A DNA stretch of 64,000 nucleotides from Dorea sp. AF36-15AT (GTDB lineage Bacteria > Bacillota > Clostridia > Lachnospirales > Lachnospiraceae). The position numbers and the translations under genes were made by a program. The stretch is taken from contig NZ_QUDV01000008.1 of assembly GCF_003477705.1 (NCBI RefSeq), positions 1-64,000 on the forward strand, read 5' to 3'. A model generated the notes under the pieces. It was given only the letters and a program-made list of their open reading frames with translations, searched no databases and was not told where the DNA came from. Positions 7,758 through 15,357 of this stretch are shown here, piece by piece; positions within the stretch are counted from its first letter, which is position 1, and the number at the start of each line of letters is the position of its first letter.

Positions 7758-8084
7758 ATGACACAAGAAGAATTTAATGTTGTATTTGAACTTCAGATGA
7801 GAAAGTGTGCCGATATTCTGGCACATAAAAAGAAAGAATATACCGGTGATAATATTGACCGCCTCAGTGCATTCAAGATTGCTGCCGCTTTACAGAACTG
7901 TGATCCAAAAGCAGCACTGGCCGGCATGATGTCGAAACATGTCGTATCCCTTTACGATATGTGTTATTCCACTCTGTTACATTTTGACATGGAACAGTGG
8001 GATGAAAAAATCACAGACTGCATCAATTATCTGATCCTTTTAAAAGCTCTGGTAAAGGAGGAACAGGCCTATGGATCACATTGA
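7758..8084 (+). CDS. Nmad1/MazG-like nucleotide-modification-associated protein
   Basis: A 108-residue, mostly helical protein after an AAAGGAGG site. The pattern KKKEYTGDNIDRLSAFKIAA...GMMSKHVVSLYDM...DEKITDCINYLILLKAL resembles the phage 'nucleotide modification associated domain 1' (DUF1599) and all-alpha NTP-pyrophosphatase folds, with conserved acidic and K-H pairs. It probably acts on nucleotides or modified bases. The gene overlaps thyX by 14 bases and is clustered with dUTPase, supporting a DNA-precursor role. The family is recognised by pattern only; enzymatic activity is unproven. Confidence 0.6.
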   Translation: MTQEEFNVVFELQMRKCADILAHKKKEYTGDNIDRLSAFKIAAALQNCDPKAALAGMMSKHVVSLYDMCYSTLLHFDMEQWDEKITDCINYLILLKALVKEEQAYGSH

Positions 8085-8850
8085 AACAGCTATCTTAAAC
8101 TGCTATGGAATCCGGGAAGCAGAACAAAATATGGTCTTTGCTGCCAGGCTCACACAACACGGTCATACGATTCAGAGCATGGCAGATCTGATGGACCTTT
8201 ACCATCAATCCTACAGTCAGAAGACCGTAGAAAACATTGCGGGGCTTCCACATCCAACCGTACAGAAATTCATGGTCATTACCGTGGCTGTTGTTGGTGC
8301 AAGCAGACGCTTCCTGGCACAGATCACAAGGCATCAGAACGAAGTAAAGTACATGAGTGCATCTCTGCAGTACAGCAATTATTCCGGTCATGCTGCATTT
8401 GCTATTCCATATGGGATCATGAAAGCAGATAAAGAAATCCAGGATATTTACAAAAAAAGCTGTCAGTCAGATCTGGACCACTATACAGAACTCTGTGCCT
8501 TAGGCATTGATCATGATTCAGCCGGATATGCCACACCTCAGGGACTTCGAAACGTACTGATCATCAGTGCAACGCCTTACCAGTGGAAGCATATGATCGG
8601 TCAGAGAACCTGCAGAAGAAATACGGATGAAACAAGGATTGTGATGCTACAGATCTGGCAGAGATTGTACAAATTAAGCCCGATTCTTTTTGCACCGGAT
8701 CTGACCGGTCCATTCTGTCAGAGAGGAAGCTGTATGGAAAAACAGATGTCCTGCCAGAATCCTATTTCAAAACTTTGGATACCGTCAGATATCTTAAAAG
8801 CAGATTATCCATTGCTCATCAGAAGGGAGGTGAGCAGCCATAAAGATTAA
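8071..8850 (+). CDS. thyX: FAD-dependent thymidylate synthase ThyX, divergent motif
   Basis: 259 residues. ThyX makes dTMP from dUMP using FAD, NADPH and methylene-tetrahydrofolate. The protein aligns with ThyX through the core, but the family signature RHR-x7-S appears as RHQNEVKYMSASLQYS (residues ~89-104): the second Arg is Gln, the usual 'RYS' is 'QYS', and one residue is inserted. Similar variants occur in phage-type ThyX proteins, to my knowledge. The C-terminus is extended with a Cys-containing segment (CQRGSCMEKQMSC). Coupled to the preceding gene by overlap; its last codons overlap the dUTPase start. Confidence 0.75.
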   Translation: MDHIETAILNCYGIREAEQNMVFAARLTQHGHTIQSMADLMDLYHQSYSQKTVENIAGLPHPTVQKFMVITVAVVGASRRFLAQITRHQNEVKYMSASLQYSNYSGHAAFAIPYGIMKADKEIQDIYKKSCQSDLDHYTELCALGIDHDSAGYATPQGLRNVLIISATPYQWKHMIGQRTCRRNTDETRIVMLQIWQRLYKLSPILFAPDLTGPFCQRGSCMEKQMSCQNPISKLWIPSDILKADYPLLIRREVSSHKD

Positions 8851-9253
8851 ACTGATTGACTTTGGTCTGAAAGCAGATCATTATCCCTTCCGGCCACATG
8901 AAAATGATGCCGGTGCTGATGTATTCATGCCTTATGATTGCGTATTAAAACCAGGTGAGGTTGCAAGAATTCCACTTGGATTTGGTCTCATCATCCCCGA
9001 TGGATTTGCCGGATATGTCTTTCCACGAAGCAGCATGGCAGCAAAAGGACTGGTATGCGAACTTCCACCGATCGACTCCGGTTACCGTGGTGAGATCCAT
9101 GCCATTATCAGCAACGTAAGCACATCTTCTCAGACCATTCATAAAGACACACGCGTCGGTCAGCTGGTGATTACACCAGTCGTGATCGCAGATTTTGTCC
9201 TGGACCTTGGTAATGAACGAGGAACCGGGGCTTTTGGAAGTACAGGAGAATAA
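8840..9253 (+). CDS. dut: dUTP diphosphatase, probable AUA start
   Basis: Hydrolyses dUTP to dUMP and PPi, supplying ThyX with substrate and keeping uracil out of DNA. All five dUTPase motifs are present: DAGADV (23-28), PRSSMAAKG, the IDSGYRGEIHA loop, RVGQLVI, and the C-terminal GTGAFGSTG. The only in-frame ATG (8927) lies after motif 1 and would delete it. Upstream, the frame opens at 8834 and contains no ATG, GTG or TTG. The best initiator is ATA at 8840, seven bases after GGGAGGTG; ATT at 8846 or CTG at 8852 are alternatives. It sits in an operon with thyX and the next XRE gene. Confidence 0.85.
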   Translation: MKIKLIDFGLKADHYPFRPHENDAGADVFMPYDCVLKPGEVARIPLGFGLIIPDGFAGYVFPRSSMAAKGLVCELPPIDSGYRGEIHAIISNVSTSSQTIHKDTRVGQLVITPVVIADFVLDLGNERGTGAFGSTGE

Positions 9254-9257
9254 TACT

Positions 9258-9536
9258 ATGATTACATTTGGAAGAAAATTAAAACACTTAAGACAGAAAA
9301 ATCATCTCACCCAGAAAGAACTCGGCATGGCTGTTGGATTTCCAGAAAGCTGTGCTGATGTCCGGATTTCTCACTATGAAAGCGATGTCCGAACACCGAA
9401 AGAGGATCTTATGAAACTCTTCGCATCAAAACTCGGTGTTCCGGTTGAACTCTTTACCGTACCGGTACTCTCAGAACCCAGGGAGTATGAGGCAGCGGAG
9501 TATTGGAGGTATGAGTTAGGGGCAGAACTAGATTAA
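9258..9536 (+). CDS. XRE-family helix-turn-helix protein
   Basis: 92 residues from MITFGRKLKHLRQ (ATG 9258, immediately after the dUTPase stop). A classical XRE helix-turn-helix occupies residues ~5-62 (LTQKELGMAVGF...VRISHYESDVRTPKEDLMKLFASKLGV). It ends with a short acidic tail. It probably regulates the preceding mobilization/nucleotide operon or a linked promoter. It is the last gene before a terminator at 9555-9579. Confidence 0.82.
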   Translation: MITFGRKLKHLRQKNHLTQKELGMAVGFPESCADVRISHYESDVRTPKEDLMKLFASKLGVPVELFTVPVLSEPREYEAAEYWRYELGAELD

Positions 9537-9554
9537 GTGTCATAATACTGAAAT

Positions 9555-9579
9555 GAGGCAACGGCTTTTCCGCTGCCTC
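9555..9579 (+). terminator. Terminator of the mobilization/nucleotide operon
   Basis: GAGGCAACGG/CCGCTGCCTC stem with a TTTT loop. A T-rich tract follows a few bases later (ending TTTTTTGG). It separates plus-strand genes from the minus-strand genes beyond. Confidence 0.7.
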
Positions 9580-9667
9580 TCTCTTATCATTTTTTGGGGT
9601 AATAATTGAAAATATCCTGCGTTGAGCAATCCTCTTTTTCTGCGCTTTATCTGCATATCTATATATT

Positions 9668-10096
9668 TCATTTTATTTCTGTTCCATCGATAAAAAGAAC
9701 ATATTTATCTAGATTATGAACAATATCATAATCTTTTCCATATTCAATCGGTCTAAATTCTATCTGCATAATGGATTTTCCATTTTCGATATCTTCTTTC
9801 CAAGAATATACGGTCATATCAAGGCTGGTTGCATATCCATGATCTGTAGAAAATTTTATTGAATGAAATGAATTCTCTTTGTACATTTTTAAAAGCAGTC
9901 TTGCAAATGCTTCTTTATCAGAAATATTTTTTCTGTTAGCAACTACTGTAAGATTTTCATCTCTATTCATAGAAAAACTGCCAACTACATCTGGCTCACC
10001 TTCTTTATACTTTAATAAGCTTTTTCCAATTATCATTCCAACAATAATCGAAAAAACGATAGCAACAAATACAAGTGTTATATTATTTTTCTTCAT
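9668..10096 (-). CDS. Membrane-anchored hypothetical protein
   Basis: 142 residues with one N-terminal transmembrane anchor (residues ~7-27, VFVAIVFSIIVGMIIG) and an extracytoplasmic domain of mixed strands (SFSMNRDENLTVVANR..., SMQIEF-like strand near 118). No lipobox Cys and no recognised family. AT-rich and monocistronic, next to an XRE regulator on the same strand. The function is unknown; candidates are a surface-exposed exclusion or sensing protein of the element, without direct evidence. Confidence 0.6.
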   Translation of the reverse strand: MKKNNITLVFVAIVFSIIVGMIIGKSLLKYKEGEPDVVGSFSMNRDENLTVVANRKNISDKEAFARLLLKMYKENSFHSIKFSTDHGYATSLDMTVYSWKEDIENGKSIMQIEFRPIEYGKDYDIVHNLDKYVLFIDGTEIK

Positions 10097-10211
10097 TTTA
10101 TTAAGTTCCTCAGAATTATATATAAGTCTTTAGAACTACTATATCATATTTTCACGTTAAACCAAATAAAAAAGAAGAGCAATAAGCCCTTCCATCTTCT
10201 TATTCATGTAT

Positions 10212-10526
10212 TTATTCCACCAATGCCCTCACCGCATTGATAATTCTCTGTTGCTTTTCTTTAGGTAGTTTCTCTATCATTTCAGATAATTCATTCGTAA
10301 CGCCAGTAACCGAATGTGTCACAACATCAATCAATAGTGTATCTGCTGAAACATCTAATGCATTTGCAATCGCAATAAAGGTATCAAGTTTTGTTACTTT
10401 CAGTCCTCTCTCTATAACACTTACATGAGTTGGACTTAAGCTTACCAGTGCTGCCAATTCTTCTTGTGTAAGATTCTTAGCTTCCCTTGCAGCTTTTATT
10501 CTCTGACCAACCGCCTTTAAATCCAT
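10212..10526 (-). CDS. XRE-family repressor
   Basis: 104 residues. The N-terminal XRE helix-turn-helix (AAREAKNLTQEELAALVSLSPTHVSVIERG, residues ~13-42) is followed by a region ending in a helical KLPKEKQQRIINAVRALVE tail common to small Firmicute regulators. The start ATG lies eight bases after AAAGGAGG. Just upstream is a TTTAGA/TCTAAA dyad that could be its own operator, and TTTAGAAC occurs again near 10620 and 10126, flanking the neighbouring promoters. Probably an autoregulated repressor. Confidence 0.82.
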   Translation of the reverse strand: MDLKAVGQRIKAAREAKNLTQEELAALVSLSPTHVSVIERGLKVTKLDTFIAIANALDVSADTLLIDVVTHSVTGVTNELSEMIEKLPKEKQQRIINAVRALVE

Positions 10527-10538
10527 TGTGACACCTCC

Positions 10539-10562
10539 TTTAGAACGATAATTCGGTCTAAA
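10539..10562. promoter_or_regulatory. Candidate operator dyad for the XRE repressor
   Basis: TTTAGA at 10539-10544 and TCTAAA at 10557-10562 form a dyad with 12 bases between, overlapping the ribosome-binding region of the repressor gene. Related TTTAGAAC half-sites occur at about 10621 and 10125. Confidence 0.45.
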
Positions 10563-10643
10563 ACTAGTATAACGATTGATCTTTAAAACATACAGAATCT
10601 ACAGATTGTTAACTTGTTCTTTAGAACTATTTTAAATTAAAAA

Positions 10644-10673
10644 GGCCCAAAAGGGCACTTTCCCTTTTGAGCC
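10644..10673 (-). terminator. Intrinsic terminator, minus strand
   Basis: GGCTCAAAAGGG pairs with CCCTTTTGGGCC and is followed on the minus strand by TTTTTAATTT. It ends the long minus-strand operon whose last gene stops at 10751. Confidence 0.8.
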
Positions 10674-10750
10674 TATACACTTTATCAACTAACGTATTTT
10701 GCTTTCATTTTTCCTCATGGTCATGAGGCTTTTTTCTCTTAAATCGCATT

Positions 10751-11041
10751 CTATGAATCCTTTGATTGTTCTTTCTGTTCTTCAATAATTCGTTCGGTTG
10801 CTTTATGAATCCTATCCTTGGAATAGGGTGGTCTTAAATTCAATGATAACCGTCCCTTTCTGATCATATACGTTTCACTGCCATCTTCCGAAGCTCCTTT
10901 CAACCAGCAATCATCCGGACACTTCTCAGCAAAGGATCTCAACCGTTTCTGCAAGCTCTGATTGAAGGTATACACATCATAGAATCCGTCATCTTCATTG
11001 GTCAGAATAATCGTTTCTTTTTCACACTTTAACCTTCGCAT
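10751..11041 (-). CDS. Hypothetical protein of the conjugative element
   Basis: 96 residues beginning MRRLKCEKETIILTNEDDGF after GGGGGTAG. It has a beta-rich N-terminus and a basic, helical C-terminus (RIHKATERIIEEQ). The segments YTFNQSLQKRLRSFAEKCP and CWLKGASEDGSETYMIRKGRLSL are reminiscent of small conserved proteins of Tn1549/CTn-like elements, but I do not recognise a named domain. It is the last gene of the operon that contains the YodL-type, TTRAP-like and ArdC-like genes, four bases after the preceding stop. Confidence 0.6.
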   Translation of the reverse strand: MRRLKCEKETIILTNEDDGFYDVYTFNQSLQKRLRSFAEKCPDDCWLKGASEDGSETYMIRKGRLSLNLRPPYSKDRIHKATERIIEEQKEQSKDS

Positions 11042-11044
11042 ATT

Positions 11045-11929
11045 CTACCCCCGCTTTCTTTCCATTTCCTGATCCAGGTACTTTGGTATCGGCTTTCCGG
11101 ACCGACGAGCAATAGCAATCTGTTTCTGATGCAGTCGTTTAATCACGGATCTTCGTTTCTTAGGTTTGCCATCCTGTTGATTTCTGGGAGTCTGTTTGTT
11201 GCTGCGGGCATTAGAGATCTTTTCTGGATTCTTCTTCTGATTATTTACCAGACCGTCCACCATATCATAATTGGCTTCGGTACCGGATTCTCTGCTTCGT
11301 TCATAAGTGCCGTTCTGGTAGAACTTCTGGTAATGTTCCAGACGGATTTTACCATCTTGTTTTAACTGTTCGACTGAATTTAGCGGTGCCTGCTGTTGAA
11401 TGTAATTATGGATCTTTTGTTTTGTTTTTTCGTCGAATTTCTTACATTCTTCGACAACCATTTTTCCATAGGCATCCAGGATAACACCTTGAGCCTGATC
11501 CCGGTATACTTGATGCTCCATCAGATAAAACTGTTTCCCGTTGATGATGATGGTGTCTGTTGCAATCCAGTTCCCTTTTTTTCCGTCAATTTGATAATTC
11601 TCAGTCTCCATAGTGATCAGTGCGCCCGATGTATTGATACGAATGAATCCGGCCAGATACTGTGGATAGTTCTCATCTACATAGTAGCAGTTGATTTCTC
11701 CATCCCTGTTCAGTACAAGTACGTCACTGACTTCGCATTGCTTTTTCATTCGTTTCCAGATGTCAGCGACTTTTTCTTCTTCCTGCATTTCATGAATCGA
11801 GATTACTCGGTAATTTTCGACAGTAATCGACACATTCTGCTGTCTTGCCTCTTGATATGGCAGATGCCACAGTGCTTTTCCTGCTGTCTGCTGATCTACT
11901 CGGTAGACTGCAAATTGATTAAGCTTCAT
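11045..11929 (-). CDS. YodL-domain accessory protein
   Basis: About 294 residues, from MKLNQFAVYRVDQQ (the second of two close ATGs; it has the better spacing from GGAGG). The N-terminal YodL-like domain (residues ~1-50) is followed by a 'VSDVLVLNRDGEINCYYVDE' block that matches the equivalent part of the larger ArdC-like protein two genes upstream, so the two share a domain pair. The C-terminal ~100 residues are basic and low-complexity (KKRRSVIKRLHQKQIAIARR), suggesting DNA or RNA contact. YodL/DUF4316-type domains are common in conjugative elements but have no established biochemical role. Confidence 0.65.
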   Translation of the reverse strand: MKLNQFAVYRVDQQTAGKALWHLPYQEARQQNVSITVENYRVISIHEMQEEEKVADIWKRMKKQCEVSDVLVLNRDGEINCYYVDENYPQYLAGFIRINTSGALITMETENYQIDGKKGNWIATDTIIINGKQFYLMEHQVYRDQAQGVILDAYGKMVVEECKKFDEKTKQKIHNYIQQQAPLNSVEQLKQDGKIRLEHYQKFYQNGTYERSRESGTEANYDMVDGLVNNQKKNPEKISNARSNKQTPRNQQDGKPKKRRSVIKRLHQKQIAIARRSGKPIPKYLDQEMERKRG

Positions 11930-12179
11930 AGGCATCGTCCTCCAAGTTATTCAGATAATAATTCAGATCCAGAGAATAGTAGTATTTGTCTTCGATCTGC
12001 TGTAATTTTCCAACTGTAGAATTGATGATCTCAATCATTTCATCATTCTCAGGATCACTTTCTTCCTGTTCCAAAACTTCCAAAGCTTCTTTCAGTGTTT
12101 GGATTGTTTCTTCCTTTGTGTGCTGCTGGAAGATAGCAGTAATAGTCAGTTCGTTTTCTTCCAGGTTTACATTTCTCAT
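11919..12179 (-). CDS. Transposon-transfer-assisting (TTRAP-like) small protein
   Basis: 86 residues, acidic and helical: MRNVNLEENELTITAIF...EETIQTLKEALEVL...TVGKLQQIEDKYY. It matches the pattern of the TTRAP family, small proteins conserved in Firmicute conjugative transposons between an ArdC-like gene and YodL-type genes. The role in transfer is inferred from genomic association only. It overlaps the downstream gene by 11 bases and the upstream ArdC-like gene by four, indicating tight translational coupling. Confidence 0.65.
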   Translation of the reverse strand: MRNVNLEENELTITAIFQQHTKEETIQTLKEALEVLEQEESDPENDEMIEIINSTVGKLQQIEDKYYYSLDLNYYLNNLEDDAYEA

Positions 12180-14197
12180 AGGCTCATTTCCCCCCTTTTC
12201 TTTTTCGCTATTGGTTTCATCTGTATATTCAGCTCCTTCTCGTTTTTTTCTTCGCTTATATTTTTTTCGTTATCCACTTTCTTATTGGATTTCGGAGGAT
12301 TTTCCACATTTGGATGTCTTTCTTCCAAGTACTTTTCCACACGACTGATTGCATTTTGCACATAAGAGTTTTCTCTAAATCCAGGAATCGAATTCAAAAA
12401 TTCTTTCTGTATTTTTCCTTCAATCATCAGGCTCTGCATCCCTTCATAATCACTTCCGTCTTTCAAATCAAAGCCAACACATTTCAGTCCATGCATACGT
12501 TCTGATGGGATTTTCTCATAAGCTTCCAAGGCTTCCGGTAATGTCAGGTCATAATGTACTTCACCCATTACAGGAAATTCAGCACATTCAGCCGCATAAA
12601 AGCTGATACATGTAAGATCATTTTCATAATCCACATTTTCTATTTCCGGGACAATATCGAGTATTTTTTCTCTTTGTGCTGCAAACTCTGAAAGTTCTGC
12701 AAATCCAAATCGATCCACGTAATATGCCTGCATATCCCCACCACGGTTTGTAATGATAACATCACTGACCGACATAGAATGTGCTTTATAATCTGCCGGT
12801 GGATTATCGTTGAATACGGCATACAAATCATCCAGCTTTTCATTTTCATGTAATCTGCCAGAATAGACACACTTATAATTTGCTGCATCGATTGTAATGC
12901 CATCTTCTTTGACCATTGCCATATTCATAAATAAATGTTGTTTTCCCGGTGTGTCTTCATCCACATGATAAATCGCATAGCGGTCACCATTACCTCTGAA
13001 CATTTCTTCCTCTAGGGTATAATCAAACTTAAATGGATACAAAGCCCGATCAACTCTTTCCGAAATATCCGTTCCTTCTGCAATCGTATCTTCCAGCCAA
13101 TCTTTGATATCTTCCCATGATTCAAACTGCAAATACCCAGCAATTTCATGTGTCCCATCCGGTGCCAGTACAATATGTCCCGGTTTGCTTTCCCGATAAT
13201 CATAGCGGTATCCGGCTGCTTCCAGTGCATCTACCAGAATGCCGTATTTTTCATGTAATTCTGTTTTTTGTTTTTCTTCAAGAATGATTTCCAGTTCTTC
13301 TGTAAGCTGATCGATCATTTCACCGGCTGTCTTGCGGATCACATCCATAGATGCTTTCATTTCCTTCATTTCCCGGCTGCTGCTCCAACCTGCAATATAA
13401 GGAAAACTGTAATCCGATGTATCCAAACCAAAGGAAGAACACACACAGTAAGCAACGGATTCTGCTTCAACCTCTTTTGTCAGACGGTCTTTTTCTACAC
13501 CCAGGCTTTCCATGATTTCCTTGTCATGCAGTTTAGCATGGGCTGTTTCATGAATAGTAGTCTTTAAGGTCTGACTTTCACTGAGCCCTTTTTTGATCAC
13601 GATTTCCTTGTCTGCATTGTGATAATATCCATTGGCATTGCCATCGATCTCATCGAATCGAATCGGCACTGGGGATATTTTCTGAATAGCCTGCATGAAA
13701 GAATCAAAATCCTGTACAGCTGCAGTCAGTAATTCCGGTGCTAGTGTCTGGATTGGTTCCCCGGATGTCTGAGCAATATCAAAGACGGTAACTGCTTTAA
13801 AATGTGGAACTGTAACTTCCACTTTTTCAGTCTTAGGTTTTCCATCAGTTCCCATGATTGGTCGCTGATTTTCATCCAGAACCTCTTTTTCCTTCATTTT
13901 CTTATATGGTGCCGGTGCAATGATTGTAATTCCTTTTTCCCCTTTCATGACCTGTCTACCCATGGACTGCCAGTTTTTGTAACTGGTAACAAGTGTGGCA
14001 TCCGGTCGTTGCATGGCGATCAGCATTGTATTATTAAAGGAATAATTGTGAAACTTTGCCATGGTTTTAAGAAATTCCTGATAGCGGTTACTTGTAAAAA
14101 GTTCTTCCACACCGGATTCCAGTGACTGCATAATGCTGTCCATATCTTTTCCCTGGACCGGCAGTGGAATAGTAGTAGTTTTTTTTTGTTCTGTCAT
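12176..14197 (-). CDS. ArdC-like antirestriction/zincin protein with YodL domain
   Basis: About 673 residues; start chosen at MTEQKKTTTIPL (ATG 14197), as the earlier codon overlaps the ribosome-binding site. An ArdC-N/DUF1738-like domain (residues ~20-140) resembles proteins that protect incoming single-stranded DNA from restriction. It is followed by a zincin metallopeptidase helix HETAH at ~216-220 with downstream acidic residues, then a YodL-type domain (YAIYHVDEDTPGK...) and a long C-terminal acidic region. This combination is typical of large accessory proteins of Tn1549-like elements. A terminator-like hairpin at 14217-14247 lies immediately upstream, so expression may depend on antitermination or its own promoter. 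Confidence 0.8.
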   Translation of the reverse strand: MTEQKKTTTIPLPVQGKDMDSIMQSLESGVEELFTSNRYQEFLKTMAKFHNYSFNNTMLIAMQRPDATLVTSYKNWQSMGRQVMKGEKGITIIAPAPYKKMKEKEVLDENQRPIMGTDGKPKTEKVEVTVPHFKAVTVFDIAQTSGEPIQTLAPELLTAAVQDFDSFMQAIQKISPVPIRFDEIDGNANGYYHNADKEIVIKKGLSESQTLKTTIHETAHAKLHDKEIMESLGVEKDRLTKEVEAESVAYCVCSSFGLDTSDYSFPYIAGWSSSREMKEMKASMDVIRKTAGEMIDQLTEELEIILEEKQKTELHEKYGILVDALEAAGYRYDYRESKPGHIVLAPDGTHEIAGYLQFESWEDIKDWLEDTIAEGTDISERVDRALYPFKFDYTLEEEMFRGNGDRYAIYHVDEDTPGKQHLFMNMAMVKEDGITIDAANYKCVYSGRLHENEKLDDLYAVFNDNPPADYKAHSMSVSDVIITNRGGDMQAYYVDRFGFAELSEFAAQREKILDIVPEIENVDYENDLTCISFYAAECAEFPVMGEVHYDLTLPEALEAYEKIPSERMHGLKCVGFDLKDGSDYEGMQSLMIEGKIQKEFLNSIPGFRENSYVQNAISRVEKYLEERHPNVENPPKSNKKVDNEKNISEEKNEKELNIQMKPIAKKKRGEMSL

Positions 14198-14216
14198 AAT
14201 ACTCCTTTCCAAAAAC

Positions 14217-14247
14217 GCCCTACGACATTGTGCTTATGCCGCAGGGC
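14217..14247. terminator. Bidirectional hairpin terminator
   Basis: GCCCTACGACAT pairs with ATGCCGCAGGGC (12 bp with G-U pairs). A T-run follows on each strand. Located between the DUF5688-like gene and the ArdC-like gene. Confidence 0.7.
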
Positions 14248-14279
14248 TTTTTATTAGTTGATGAGATGATTATTTTTTA

Positions 14280-15329
14280 TTAGAGTTCCATATCGTGCTT
14301 CTTTGTTTTCGGTTTCTGATCCGGCTGTTCTTTTCCAACTTTCTCTGTTTTTGCAACCTGCGCTTCTTTTTCTTTCTGACGTTCTGTGAACCTGTCTGCC
14401 TTTTCAAAGACGTGATCCTTTGTGTCAAAGTGATATACATCATTGGTAAGGCGTTCTGCTGGTGCTACCTGAGTGGCATTAACTTCTTTTACCATATCTC
14501 TTAACATTTCCGCATCCACTTGACCGTCATCCGGCAAGATCAGCATTTGATGGATGGATGATGGCAAAATGAAGAAATCATTTCCCAGAAGTTCCCCCAT
14601 GTTATCCATGAATTCCGGATAAAAGATCACACCGGCTCCATCAATTCTTTCTGTATTCGTAACAACAAAGAATGTCGGCATCTCGCTTGACTCCTGCAAT
14701 GTTTCTAGCAGCATTTCACGTTCATCTGGTGTCAGCATGAGAATATTTTTCTGATATATTTCATCTATCAGTACACCTATACTTGATACCTCTGGGACCA
14801 TGACACGCGGTGAACTTTTCATAGCGTCTTCATGAATCTGCTCCTGTGTCACTCCATATTCCTTCATCATTTCATTTGTAATCAGCATGGAACTTAATCC
14901 ATCCTGATTCTTGCCTACTGCCACATGATAGGTAATTGCAAGATCTTCCTTTAACTGGTGTGGCACAATTTCGAGGACTTCCTTATTTGCTTCGGCTGAT
15001 GACACACGGATAAACAGCTTGTCCTTCACATCTTCATAGTTTAAAATAGCTTTCAGATCAACCTGTATCGGTGCCTCAATAACTATATCTGCAATCTTTC
15101 TGCATACAGTTTCCATTGTTACGCCAGGCTGTGCTTTATATGCTTCATACAGCCGGTTAAGATTGATCGTCGGGGTAAGCATCTCACCTTCTTTTCTCAC
15201 CATCAGTCCCGTATAGGCACGGTTCAGTTTCTGACACTCCATCGTTGATACCTCTGCATTCTCATAATCCCTTGGTAAAAAGAGTTTGATATTGTCCTTT
15301 ACTTCATTTACAAATTCATTAAAATTCAT
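14280..15329 (-). CDS. DUF5688-family protein
   Basis: 349 residues beginning MNFNEFVNEVKDNIKLFLP. It resembles the DUF5688 proteins widespread in gut Firmicute conjugative elements: an N-terminal segment with LNRAYTGLMVRK, a central SSMLITNEMMKEYGVTQEQI block, and FFVVTNTERIDGAGVIFYP followed by DFFILPSSIHQMLILPDD. The C-terminal ~50 residues are charged and low-complexity. No catalytic residues are assigned to the family. It lies downstream of topB and is presumably co-transcribed. The cellular role is unknown. Confidence 0.75.
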   Translation of the reverse strand: MNFNEFVNEVKDNIKLFLPRDYENAEVSTMECQKLNRAYTGLMVRKEGEMLTPTINLNRLYEAYKAQPGVTMETVCRKIADIVIEAPIQVDLKAILNYEDVKDKLFIRVSSAEANKEVLEIVPHQLKEDLAITYHVAVGKNQDGLSSMLITNEMMKEYGVTQEQIHEDAMKSSPRVMVPEVSSIGVLIDEIYQKNILMLTPDEREMLLETLQESSEMPTFFVVTNTERIDGAGVIFYPEFMDNMGELLGNDFFILPSSIHQMLILPDDGQVDAEMLRDMVKEVNATQVAPAERLTNDVYHFDTKDHVFEKADRFTERQKEKEAQVAKTEKVGKEQPDQKPKTKKHDMEL

Positions 15330-15357
15330 TCTTCGTTTCCTCCTCTAATCTGTTTTC

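Noticed and set aside
8927-9253. dUTPase starting at ATG 8927
   Set aside because: Would delete catalytic motif 1 (DAGADV at 23-28) and has no ribosome-binding site. The frame is open and conserved upstream.
10713-10728. CCTCATG/CATGAGG hairpin followed by T6 as a plus-strand terminator
   Set aside because: No plus-strand gene lies upstream to be terminated. The well-formed minus-strand terminator at 10644-10673 already explains the region, so I do not list it separately.
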